Positions 1 to 5,150 of a stretch of 5,150 bases of DNA are shown here, piece by piece. The translations under genes and the position numbers were made by a program. Within the stretch, counting starts at the first letter, position 1. Every line of letters starts with the position of its first letter. This DNA is from Paracoccaceae bacterium (GTDB lineage Bacteria > Pseudomonadota > Alphaproteobacteria > Rhodobacterales > Rhodobacteraceae), in the NCBI GenBank assembly GCA_002683355.1, contig NYTF01000068.1, positions 1 through 5,150 on the forward strand. Reading direction: 5' to 3'. The notes beneath the pieces were generated by a model. The model did not search any database and had not been told where the DNA came from. It was given only the letters and a program-made list of their open reading frames with translations.

Positions 1-515
1 GCGTCGGCACGGCAGTGGCAAAGTATTGGAATACTAAAAGATGCCCTTCTTTAGTTGTTGAAGCTTTGGAATGTCATGGTGGTCCTGGATACATTGAAGA
101 TAGTATTATGCCAAGACTTTACAGGGAGGCCCCGTTGAATTCCATTTGGGAGGGATCAGGCAACATAATGGGATTAGATGTGTTGAGAGCAATCTCAAGA
201 GAGCCTAATACAATTGATTTCTTGTTGGCAGAAGTGGAAAAAGGGCGTGATAATCATCCAAACCTCGATAAAGCTATAATGGAATTACGATTAGAACTAA
301 CAGAGAGTGATTTAGGTGAGTCTAAAATGCGCCGAATAGCTGAAATGATGGCTTTAACCTTACAAGGTACACTATTGAGTATTCATGCTCCAAAGTATGT
401 TTCAGAAGCTTTTTGCCTATCACGTTTAGGCGGTCGTTATACTGGGTCATTTGGAACTTTGCCTGATTCATGTGATTTGGAAAATATAATTGCGCGAGCC
501 TATAATGTCTCATGA
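1..515 (+). CDS. Acyl-CoA dehydrogenase, AidB-like, C-terminal part (5' end outside window)
   Basis: This is the last 170 or so codons of a flavin-dependent acyl-CoA dehydrogenase family protein; the first complete codon begins at base 3 and the frame is open to the left edge, so the true start lies outside. The fragment holds the C-terminal helical domain, including the motif HGGPGYIEDS followed by MPRLYREAP and NSIWEGSGN. The Glu of WEGSGN (fragment residue 50) sits where the catalytic base lies in many acyl-CoA dehydrogenases. The MPRLYREAPxNSIWEGSGN block and the roughly 100-residue tail after it, with AFCLSRLGG and FGTLP near the end, resemble E. coli AidB, a family member linked to the alkylation response, more than short-chain beta-oxidation enzymes. 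Whether it has dehydrogenase activity or an AidB-like role cannot be told from the fragment. Family assignment is firm; the AidB subgroup is likely. It converges on the VOC gene across 151 bases. Confidence 0.9.
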   Translation, partial: VGTAVAKYWNTKRCPSLVVEALECHGGPGYIEDSIMPRLYREAPLNSIWEGSGNIMGLDVLRAISREPNTIDFLLAEVEKGRDNHPNLDKAIMELRLELTESDLGESKMRRIAEMMALTLQGTLLSIHAPKYVSEAFCLSRLGGRYTGSFGTLPDSCDLENIIARAYNVS

Positions 516-533
516 TAAAGATGAGACATTGTA
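501..533 (+). terminator. Stem-loop straddling the acyl-CoA dehydrogenase stop codon, probable terminator
   Basis: Bases 501-513 pair with 521-533 (arms TATAATGTCTCAT and ATGAGACATTGTATA minus its last two bases of overlap, with one T-G wobble at 503/531), giving a 13-bp stem and a 7-base loop, GATAAAG. The stop codon TGA at 513-515 starts at the top of the 5' arm, so the hairpin begins inside the coding region. A TTTTT run lies at 546-550, about 12 bases past the stem. That distance is longer than in a classic intrinsic terminator, so the role as terminator or 3'-end stabiliser is inferred. Confidence 0.5.
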
Positions 534-616
534 TAAATATTTAAGTTTTTAGAATGGAAATAATTTTGTTTCGATCTCTCTGTTTGCTTTAAATTGCACC
601 CAGTAAACTTTGTGGA

Positions 617-656
617 AGATTATATATTTTGAAATTTTTAATCTGTTTTAATTTTT
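617..656 (+). terminator. Weak AT-rich stem with T-runs, possible second terminator
   Basis: AGATTA at 617-622 pairs with TAATCT at 639-644. Further imperfect A-T pairing inside the stem has two T-T mismatches. T-runs follow at 646-649 and 652-656. It lies in the convergent gap between the acyl-CoA dehydrogenase and the VOC gene and would act on + strand transcripts. The stem is almost all A-T pairs, so it may simply reflect base composition. Confidence 0.22.
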
Positions 657-666
657 AGCACTAATC

Positions 667-1164
667 TTAAGAGACTTTGTCCTGGCCCTCGACTCTTACA
701 TAATCTTCACCCGCCCCAAAGCTTTCGCCCTTTTTAAGTAAACCGGCTCCAGGTATGAAATTAACTTCGAAACGAATGCCATCTGGGTCTTCGAATAAAA
801 CATAATAATAGCCTTGAGCCCAATCTCTTTCCTCAGGCCCTCGAATAATTTGAGCTCCTAACTTAGTGACTAACTTAGCTGTCTTATCAACATCTTTTCT
901 TGATCTCGCTCTGAGGCATAGATGATGTAAACCCACGCGATACTGCTCAAAGCGTTCTCCCAAGAATTCTGGGTCACATTTACGAATTCCAATCGCTGTT
1001 CGAGCTCCAACATGATAGCAAAAGTCCTCTCCATCATGAACTAATGACATACCAAACTGGGGTAAAAGGCTGCTGTAGAAAGTACGGGCTTTGTCAAATT
1101 GGCTTACAGTCAGGATCACGTGAGCCATTCCATTTATTGCTATTTGATTAATTTCTTCAGTCAT
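667..1164 (-). CDS. VOC superfamily (glyoxalase/bleomycin-resistance/dioxygenase) protein
   Basis: A 165-residue single-module protein of the vicinal oxygen chelate superfamily, cytoplasmic, with no signal peptide. Two beta-alpha-beta-beta-beta repeats are visible: the first starts at AHVILTV (His15) and the second at GLHHLCLRA (His80/His81). The block YYYVLFEDPDG (119-129) leads into RFEVNF, whose Glu133 is in the usual C-terminal metal-ligand position. His15, His80 or His81 and Glu133 are thus the likely divalent-metal ligands. Family members include glyoxalase I, fosfomycin thiol transferases, epimerases and extradiol dioxygenases; the sequence alone does not fix the substrate. The neighbouring glutathione transferase makes a thiol-adduct substrate plausible, which is inference. 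The start is the ATG overlapping the upstream stop as ATGA, with no good Shine-Dalgarno sequence; Met13 would be an alternative start just before the first strand. Confidence 0.88.
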   Translation of the reverse strand: MTEEINQIAINGMAHVILTVSQFDKARTFYSSLLPQFGMSLVHDGEDFCYHVGARTAIGIRKCDPEFLGERFEQYRVGLHHLCLRARSRKDVDKTAKLVTKLGAQIIRGPEERDWAQGYYYVLFEDPDGIRFEVNFIPGAGLLKKGESFGAGEDYVRVEGQDKVS

Positions 1165-1823
1165 GTGGTCGTCATCGCGCTACCAAAAGACTTAACAGCA
1201 TCAGCACGACCTGGTGAAGGAGGGATATTTAACCCCCGATCACAAGCAGGTCGAGCACGCATCTGCTCCATCCATCGCTCAAGCTCTTTTAAGCCATCAG
1301 TTGGAACCCGTGCCCAGCGATGGCTTCGGATCCAAGACCAATTAGAGATATCTGCGATTGAGAACTCTTCTGTCAACCAAGTTCTCCCTTTCAGCCTGGT
1401 ATTTAGTACATCGTATAGCCTGCGAGTTTCATTGTGATAACGTGCTCTAGCTTCTGGTACGTCAGTGGAAAAGTATCGTTCAAATACTACGGCTTGACCC
1501 TGCATAGGTCCAATACCACTAGCCTGAAACATAAGCCATTGCATAACTTCTTGGCGCTGAACGCCATTTTCTGGAAGTAATTTTCCCGTTTTCTCAGCTA
1601 AATAAAATAAAATAGCATTTGAATCAAAAATAATAAGGCCATCTGCATCATGATCAACAATAACTGGTATGCGCCCATTTGGATTCATTTTGAGAAAATG
1701 TGGCTTGTGTTGGTCACCGGCAGCTAAGTCGACATTTTTAACTTTGTAATCCAGAGAAAGTTCTTCAAGAACCATTGCGGCTTTCCAACCATTTGGTGTT
1801 GGGGAAGTATACAGATCTATCAT
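1161..1823 (-). CDS. Glutathione S-transferase family protein, YfcG/YghU-like (Nu class)
   Basis: A 220-residue soluble protein with the two-domain GST layout. The N-terminal thioredoxin-like domain (about 1-80) opens MIDLYTSPTPNG, closely matching E. coli YfcG, including Thr9 and Asn11, which in YfcG serve the glutathione site. It has NGRIPVIVD with the cis-Pro at 53, and FDSNAI at 66-71, the glutathione gamma-glutamyl binding turn, where Asp67 replaces the more usual Glu. The helical C-terminal domain contains GIGPMQGQ (103-110), as in YfcG, and the N-capping box SIADI (155-159). YfcG-type enzymes have disulfide-bond reductase activity with glutathione and weak classical transferase activity; the same is inferred here. 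The only Cys is at 194, so no thioredoxin-like Cys pair exists. It is first in an operon with the VOC gene (4-base overlap) and divergent from the isomerase gene. An AAAGG about 12 bases before the ATG may be the ribosome site. Confidence 0.93.
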   Translation of the reverse strand: MIDLYTSPTPNGWKAAMVLEELSLDYKVKNVDLAAGDQHKPHFLKMNPNGRIPVIVDHDADGLIIFDSNAILFYLAEKTGKLLPENGVQRQEVMQWLMFQASGIGPMQGQAVVFERYFSTDVPEARARYHNETRRLYDVLNTRLKGRTWLTEEFSIADISNWSWIRSHRWARVPTDGLKELERWMEQMRARPACDRGLNIPPSPGRADAVKSFGSAMTTT

Positions 1824-1919
1824 TTTACTTGGCTACCTTTTATTTTAACTGGACAAAATCTCTCGTAACATGACACATTTGGGAAAATGATCAACGATCA
1901 AATATTGGGGACACAAACT
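1824..1919. promoter_or_regulatory. Shared divergent upstream region of the GST and isomerase genes
   Basis: These 96 bases separate two divergently read genes for glutathione-type enzymes and so should hold both promoters. No convincing -35/-10 pair stands out on either strand. A small inverted repeat, TGATC-AAC-GATCA, lies at 1888-1900, and it also reads as a direct repeat GATCAAcGATCAA. Five-base arms are short enough to occur by chance. If translation of the isomerase starts at 1920, this element lies in its untranslated leader. Confidence 0.35.
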
Positions 1920-2552
1920 ATGACTGAAATTAAATGGTACTTCGATTTTATTTCACCTTTCGCATATTTACAGATGGCACAGTTTTCCGATTTACCTAGC
2001 GAAATTAAAATTAAGCCAGTTCCTATTGTTTTTGGGGGATTGTTAGCTAACTGGGGTCAATTAGGACCTGCTGAAATCCCCCCCAAAAGGCAATTTGTTT
2101 ATCGCTTATTTCAGTGGAAGGCAGATAAACTAGGTATACCTTTCAAAATGCCATCCAGTCATCCTTATAATCCATTGCCTTCTCTTAGACTTTGTATCGC
2201 TGCTGGTAGTAAGATGTCGCATGTGCGAATTATTTATGATTTGATTTATGGAGAAGGTATTCAGCCAGACTCATTGGAAGGCATTGATGTGATGGGTCAA
2301 AGATTAGGCATTGAAAAACCAGCTGAGGCTGTAAAAAGTCCTGATTTCAAGGAAAGTCTAAAACGGAATACTGAAAATGCTGTTAATGATGGTGTTTTTG
2401 GAGTTCCCACTTTTGTTATAAATGGTGAATTATTTTGGGGTGGAGATGCAACTGATATGATGTTGGATTTTCTTCATAATCCAAAACTTTTTGAAACTAG
2501 CGAAATGAAAAGAATTTCTGAAATGCCCATGGGTAAAACGAGAAAAAAATAA
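1920..2552 (+). CDS. 2-hydroxychromene-2-carboxylate isomerase / DsbA-like kappa-GST family protein
   Basis: A 210-residue thioredoxin-fold protein with a helical insertion, resembling NahD of naphthalene degradation and kappa-class GSTs. NahD interconverts 2-hydroxychromene-2-carboxylate and trans-o-hydroxybenzylidenepyruvate using glutathione. Seen here: YFDFISPFAYLQ near the N-terminus, with Ser12 in the position of the NahD catalytic Ser that activates glutathione; NPLPSLRL (about 84-91); and GVFGVPTF with the cis-Pro at 163, followed by FWGGD. I chose the ATG at 1920 because it puts the catalytic Ser at residue 12, near its place in NahD, and has GGGGA 8 bases upstream. The in-frame ATG at 1887 would add 11 residues, with its nearest GGGA only 2 bases away. 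There are no aromatic-degradation genes beside it, so the natural substrate may be different; many homologues sit outside such pathways. Confidence 0.9.
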   Translation: MTEIKWYFDFISPFAYLQMAQFSDLPSEIKIKPVPIVFGGLLANWGQLGPAEIPPKRQFVYRLFQWKADKLGIPFKMPSSHPYNPLPSLRLCIAAGSKMSHVRIIYDLIYGEGIQPDSLEGIDVMGQRLGIEKPAEAVKSPDFKESLKRNTENAVNDGVFGVPTFVINGELFWGGDATDMMLDFLHNPKLFETSEMKRISEMPMGKTRKK

Positions 2553-2554
2553 TC

Positions 2555-2616
2555 AATAATTCTGTAGTGTGGTTTTCAGTATCAGTTATATATGATAGTT
2601 TATGTACAGAATTATT
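2555..2616. repeat. Perfect 12-bp inverted repeat in the isomerase-cysQ gap
   Basis: AATAATTCTGTA at 2555-2566 is repeated exactly inverted as TACAGAATTATT at 2605-2616, with 38 bases between. Inside the gap a smaller inverted repeat, TATCA (2580-2584) and TGATA (2593-2597), is nested. The element begins 3 bases after the isomerase stop and ends 11 bases before the cysQ Shine-Dalgarno sequence. It could be a paired operator around a promoter, or an RNA stem formed at the end of the isomerase transcript. There is no proper T-run after it, so a classic intrinsic terminator is less likely. Confidence 0.55.
2591..2596 (+). promoter_or_regulatory. Possible -10 box for cysQ
   Basis: TATGAT matches the sigma-70 -10 consensus at five of six bases and would start transcription near 2603, about 37 bases before the cysQ ATG. 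No good -35 hexamer lies 16-18 bases upstream. In such AT-rich DNA a match of this kind is common, so this is only a candidate. Confidence 0.22.
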
Positions 2617-2627
2617 AGTTATTATTT

Positions 2628-2634
2628 AAAAGGA
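2628..2634 (+). promoter_or_regulatory. Ribosome binding site of cysQ
   Basis: AAAAGGA ends 5 bases before the ATG at 2640. It supports that start and independent translation of cysQ rather than coupling to the isomerase gene 87 bases upstream. Confidence 0.65.
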
Positions 2635-2639
2635 AAAAT

Positions 2640-3416
2640 ATGGATTTAATTAAAATCAGTAAAGCATTAGAACCATTGGCCCGTAGAGCGGGAGAAAAAA
2701 TAATGGAAGTTTACGCTAAAGATCCAAAAGCTAAATTCAAAGGAGATGGTTCTCCAGTTACTGAAGCAGATCAGGCAGCAGAAGCAATTATTTTGCCTGC
2801 ATTGATGGATGTAGCGCCAGGTATAGCAATTGTATCTGAGGAAAATGCTGCAAGCCATCAATTTAAAGCGACTGAAAAGTTTTTTTTGGTAGACCCATTG
2901 GACGGTACAAAAGAATTTTTAAAACGTGATAACAAGGGAAGCTTTACAGTAAATATTGCATTAATTGATCGTGGAGTTCCTGTTATGGGCGTAGTTTTTG
3001 CACCAGCGCTCGACCGTTTGTTTATTGGTGTTATTGGCAAGGGAGCAACTGAAAAATCTGGTAATAAGACAGTTTCACTTTCTGTACGTAATCCAACTCC
3101 CGATGGTGTTGTCGCGGTCGCGAGTGCATCACATAGAGATGAAGCAACAGATAATTGGTTAGCTGAATATAATATTAAGAATACAATTTCTGTTGGATCT
3201 TCATTAAAATTTTGCTTGATCGCAGCAGGTGAGGCTGATGTTTACCCCCGTTTTGGCCCAACCATGGAATGGGATACTGGGGCTGGAGATGCTGTATTAA
3301 GAGCAGCGGGTGGTAAGACCACCTTGCCTGATAGTAAAGAATTTATTTATGGCAAACCAGAATATAGGAATGGAGCATTTGTAGCTTGGGGTGGATTTAC
3401 ACCATCTATGGCTTGA
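2640..3416 (+). CDS. cysQ: 3'(2'),5'-bisphosphate nucleotidase CysQ
   Basis: A 258-residue member of the inositol monophosphatase/FBPase-like superfamily, close to the usual CysQ length (E. coli about 246). CysQ removes the 3'-phosphate from adenosine 3',5'-bisphosphate, the by-product of PAPS-dependent sulfate reduction and phosphopantetheine transfer, and keeps PAP from accumulating. Diagnostic motifs are all intact: GSPVTEADQAAE (37-48), VSEEN with Glu67/68, FFLVDPLDGTKEFLKRDNKG (81-100) with metal ligands Asp85 and Asp88, and MEWDTGAGDAVL (209-220) with Asp212. The GTKEF after the DPLDGT core and the block GSSLKFCLIAAGEADVYPR are typical of CysQ rather than of plain inositol monophosphatases. 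It is probably cytoplasmic or peripheral at the inner membrane; no signal peptide is visible. No cysDNC/HIJ genes are in view. A strong AAAAGGA supports the start. The next gene, for an M19 peptidase, follows after 150 bases. Confidence 0.95.
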   Translation: MDLIKISKALEPLARRAGEKIMEVYAKDPKAKFKGDGSPVTEADQAAEAIILPALMDVAPGIAIVSEENAASHQFKATEKFFLVDPLDGTKEFLKRDNKGSFTVNIALIDRGVPVMGVVFAPALDRLFIGVIGKGATEKSGNKTVSLSVRNPTPDGVVAVASASHRDEATDNWLAEYNIKNTISVGSSLKFCLIAAGEADVYPRFGPTMEWDTGAGDAVLRAAGGKTTLPDSKEFIYGKPEYRNGAFVAWGGFTPSMA

Positions 3417-3566
3417 ATTTAATCTAGGCTCAATCTTAATTAAGTGTGGTCTTGGATCTGGATTAAGCATTTGATCGAAGATAGCTTGATAGCCAATTTT
3501 TCTAATGACTTACTAGTTCATATTTTTGTAGCTTAACTTAACCTTATGAAATCAAAGGAGTTATAC
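3417..3566 (+). promoter_or_regulatory. Intergenic region between cysQ and the M19 peptidase gene
   Basis: These 150 bases probably contain the peptidase promoter or leader, but I see no convincing -35/-10 pair and no strong terminator hairpin for cysQ. Minor structure: a 10-bp palindrome CTTAATTAAG (3435-3444), a direct repeat of GATAGC (3480-3485 and 3488-3493), and a tandem CTTAA just before the gene. All are short enough to be chance in AT-rich DNA. Confidence 0.25.
3554..3560 (+). promoter_or_regulatory. Ribosome binding site fixing the M19 peptidase start
   Basis: AAAGGAG is a near-perfect Shine-Dalgarno sequence placed 6 bases before the ATG at 3567. It lies inside the longer open frame that begins at the ATG at 3546, and so argues that translation begins at 3567, not at 3546. 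Confidence 0.85.
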
Positions 3567-4541
3567 ATGTTGGAGAATAATCAATTAGCTAATGTGGTTC
3601 ACGCAAACTCCTTAGTTTGGGATGCACATGCTGGTTTTGAACTTATTGATGAGAGAGATTTGAAAACACTATCAGTCTGGCGGGATGCTGGGGTGAATTA
3701 TCTTTCGGTCAATGTTGGCTATGATGTCCGACATTGGAGTACTACTGTTAAGAACTTAGCATTAGCAAGGCGATGGATAGATAAGCAGGCTGATATTGTT
3801 CTGGTGGGTACGGTTGCTGAACTGGATGCGGCGCACGCGGCTGGCTTAATGGCTATAACTTTTGATATCGAGGGAATGTGTGCTTTGAACGGTTCAATTG
3901 ACATGGTGAAGTTTTACTATGATCTCGGCGTTCGCCAGATGGCATTTGCCTATAATTTGAACAACGCCGTTGGCGGGGGATGTCATGATAAAGATATAGG
4001 TTTAACAGGGTTTGGCCGTGAGGTTATTGGTGAAATGAACAATGTTGGGATGTTTATCGACTGCTCTCACACTGGATATAGGACTACTATGGAGGCGATG
4101 GAAGTTTCTAAAGCGCCTGTTGTCTTTTCACATTCCAACCCTCGGGTAGTACATGATCATGAACGCAATATTTGGGACGATCAGGCATTAGCTTGCGCTG
4201 CTGGCGGTGGTGTGGTGGGAGTTAATGGGATAGGCGTTTTTTTAGGTGATGACGATGTTAGCAGTGCTACAATGGCGAAACATATTATGTATTATGTGCA
4301 TTTGATTGGTGCCGGTCATGTGGGTATTGGTATCGATTATGAGATTAGTGATAGTTCAGGACTTGATAACACTGACTTCTGGCCTCCTGAGCAATATCCA
4401 GGTGGCGCTGAGAGCTGTGCGGCACCGTCTCAATTACCAGAGATAGCGGCTAATTTGTTGGCTGAGGGTTTGAAAGAGGAAGAGGTTGTAGGCATATTTG
4501 GTGGTAATTTTCGAAGAGTTGCCAAAGAGGTTTGGGCATAG
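3567..4541 (+). CDS. Peptidase M19 (membrane/renal dipeptidase family) protein
   Basis: A 324-residue TIM-barrel metallohydrolase of family M19, whose characterised members cleave dipeptides, including Cys-Gly types and D-residue dipeptides, with a two-zinc centre. Expected residues are seen (numbered from the ATG at 3567): His21 in WDAHAGF, the bridging Glu102 in FDIEGM, His168 in IDCSH, His189 in VVFSHSNPR, followed by RNIWDD, and Asp257 in GIGIDYE. The family C-terminal motif GGNFRRV is present at about 312-318. The first metal motif is usually DxHxD, but here its last Asp is Gly23, so one zinc ligand appears to be missing or supplied differently. No signal peptide or lipobox is visible, so it is probably cytoplasmic. 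The start is fixed by AAAGGAG 6 bases upstream; an ATG 7 codons earlier lacks such a site. It converges on znuB. Substrate is unknown; Cys-Gly turnover would fit the neighbours but is inference. Confidence 0.93.
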   Translation: MLENNQLANVVHANSLVWDAHAGFELIDERDLKTLSVWRDAGVNYLSVNVGYDVRHWSTTVKNLALARRWIDKQADIVLVGTVAELDAAHAAGLMAITFDIEGMCALNGSIDMVKFYYDLGVRQMAFAYNLNNAVGGGCHDKDIGLTGFGREVIGEMNNVGMFIDCSHTGYRTTMEAMEVSKAPVVFSHSNPRVVHDHERNIWDDQALACAAGGGVVGVNGIGVFLGDDDVSSATMAKHIMYYVHLIGAGHVGIGIDYEISDSSGLDNTDFWPPEQYPGGAESCAAPSQLPEIAANLLAEGLKEEEVVGIFGGNFRRVAKEVWA

Positions 4542-4601
4542 CCTTTATATTTTTAATTTAATTTTACTTGATCAGTCTTTACTGTGTGATGTTGTTTTAC
4601 T

Positions 4602-4638
4602 TATGTGACTAAAATTAATCTTTAATTTGAGTCACATA
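4602..4638. terminator. Long stem-loop between convergent genes, possible bidirectional terminator
   Basis: The 37-base element folds almost end to end: TATGTGACT (4602-4610) pairs with AGTCACATA (4630-4638), one A/G mismatch follows (4611/4629), then AAATTAA (4612-4618) pairs with TTAATTT (4622-4628) around a TCT loop. That is 16 pairs with one mismatch. It lies 60 bases after the M19 peptidase stop and about 60 bases beyond the znuB stop, so either transcript could meet it. No clear T-run follows on either strand, so termination is inferred from position and stem. Confidence 0.5.
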
Positions 4639-4697
4639 TTCGATTTAGTGAAATCAAATTTCAAGCTATTTATCAACAGGCAAGATACTTTTTATTA

Positions 4698-5150
4698 TTA
4701 TTTCTTAACAAATAGCTTTAGAAAACTTAGGGCAACAAAAAAGATCAAAGTGACGCAAACGATGGAAGGACCTGCAGGAGTATCAAAAATGTAGGCCCCT
4801 CTGAGCCCAGCAATTGCTGAGCAAACGCCAATACCTCCTGTAATGAGAACCATTGCTTCAGGTGTTTTTGCAAAATTACGAGCAGCTGCGGCTGGAATTA
4901 TCAACATTGCTGCAATTAATAAAATACCAACGACCTTGATTGAAATGGCGATTGTGATTGCTAATGATAAAGTTAATATAAGTTGTTCACGTTTTGGATT
5001 TAGCCCTTTTGCATAGGCTAATTCTTCATTTAAAGTTGTGATGAGCAATGCGGTCCACCTCCAGCCAATTAGTACAAAAATTAGAGCGACACCTCCCCAA
5101 ATTATAGCTAGATCTTCTCTGGATACAGCTAAAATATCTCCAAAAAGATA
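4698..5150 (-). CDS. znuB: Zinc ABC transporter permease ZnuB-like, C-terminal part (5' end outside window)
   Basis: The last 150 codons of an inner-membrane permease of the ABC-3 (metal) family. The frame stays open to the right edge; the TTG at 5048 is an internal Leu codon, not a start. Reading from the edge gives YLFGDILAVSREDL, which matches the E. coli ZnuB block LFGDLLAV-PEDL. Other ZnuB signatures are the hydrophobic segment ending in IIPAAAARNFAKTPE and the motif FDTPAGPSIV near the C-terminus. About four hydrophobic segments are visible: IIWGGVALIFVLIGW, then LILTLSLAITIAISI running into VVGILLIAAMLIIPAAAA, then a Gly/Ile-rich one, then the final IVCVTLIFFVALSFL, with a short basic tail KLFVKK. 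ZnuB pairs with ATPase ZnuC and binding protein ZnuA to import zinc; partners and any Zur site would lie to the right, unseen. MntB-type manganese permeases are related, but the ZnuB motifs fit better. Confidence 0.9.
   Translation of the reverse strand, partial: YLFGDILAVSREDLAIIWGGVALIFVLIGWRWTALLITTLNEELAYAKGLNPKREQLILTLSLAITIAISIKVVGILLIAAMLIIPAAAARNFAKTPEAMVLITGGIGVCSAIAGLRGAYIFDTPAGPSIVCVTLIFFVALSFLKLFVKK

Noticed and set aside
322..513. 63-codon - strand open frame within the acyl-CoA dehydrogenase gene
   Set aside because: It is fully antisense to a clear family match and shows no domain features.
1099..1437. 112-codon + strand open frame opposite the GST and VOC genes
   Set aside because: It lies antisense to two well-recognised genes, crosses their overlap, and its translation resembles no family I know; it is a shadow frame.
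1920..2552. Evidence for a naphthalene or other aromatic degradation cluster
   Set aside because: Only the NahD-like isomerase points that way; no ring-cleavage, aldolase or ring-hydroxylating genes are present nearby, and such isomerase homologues are widespread.
2667..3040. Two - strand open frames opposite cysQ, one Cys-rich
   Set aside because: Both are antisense to an intact cysQ with all catalytic motifs; the Cys richness comes from the complement of Ala and Lys-rich codons.
3435..3444. CTTAATTAAG palindrome upstream of the M19 gene as an operator
   Set aside because: A 10-bp AT-rich palindrome is expected by chance in DNA of this composition, and no promoter elements lie around it.
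3719..3904. 61-codon - strand open frame opposite the M19 peptidase gene
   Set aside because: Fully antisense to a recognised gene, with no family signal.
4602..4638. CRP-like site from the TGTGA and TCACA half-sites
   Set aside because: The half-sites are separated by far more than the 6 bases of a CRP site and are explained by the continuous hairpin; no promoter direction fits a gap between convergent genes.
5046..5048. TTG as a start codon for the permease gene
   Set aside because: The frame continues upstream to the window edge with residues matching ZnuB, so TTG encodes an internal Leu.

Overview
The window is a compact, AT-rich stretch (about 40% GC by eye) of what looks like a chromosome from a Gram-negative bacterium, most likely a low-GC, possibly marine, proteobacterium. 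The reasons are the gene set (an AidB-type acyl-CoA dehydrogenase, a Nu-class-like glutathione transferase, a glutathione-dependent NahD-like isomerase, CysQ and a ZnuB-type permease), short intergenic gaps and clear Shine-Dalgarno sites at two starts. The taxonomic placement is inference. I see no insertion sequence, CRISPR array, tRNA, rRNA, integrase or phage gene, and no gene-free gap over 300 bases.

Layout from left to right: (1) the C-terminal end of an AidB-like acyl-CoA dehydrogenase on the + strand enters from the left edge and ends at 515, with a hairpin straddling its stop codon. (2) A two-gene operon on the - strand reads from 1823 down to 667: a YfcG-like glutathione transferase, then a VOC (glyoxalase-type) metalloprotein, joined by an ATGA stop/start overlap. 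(3) Divergent from it, on the + strand, lie a 2-hydroxychromene-2-carboxylate isomerase/kappa-GST-like protein, then cysQ, then a peptidase M19 (membrane dipeptidase family) gene. (4) Convergent at the right edge, the 3' end of a znuB-like zinc ABC permease lies on the - strand and runs out of the window.

Functionally, the middle five genes share a loose thiol theme. Two are predicted to be glutathione-dependent enzymes, one belongs to a superfamily that includes glyoxalase I, one is a dipeptidase family that can cleave Cys-Gly-type dipeptides, and one is the sulfate-assimilation phosphatase CysQ. This suggests glutathione-linked detoxification and sulfur recycling, but nothing in the sequence proves the genes act together.

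The genes themselves belong to known families and I do not see a convincing new system. The points most worth a second look are a long nested hairpin between the dipeptidase and znuB genes, a perfect 12-bp inverted repeat flanking a possible cysQ promoter, and the loss of a usual metal-binding Asp in the M19 peptidase.
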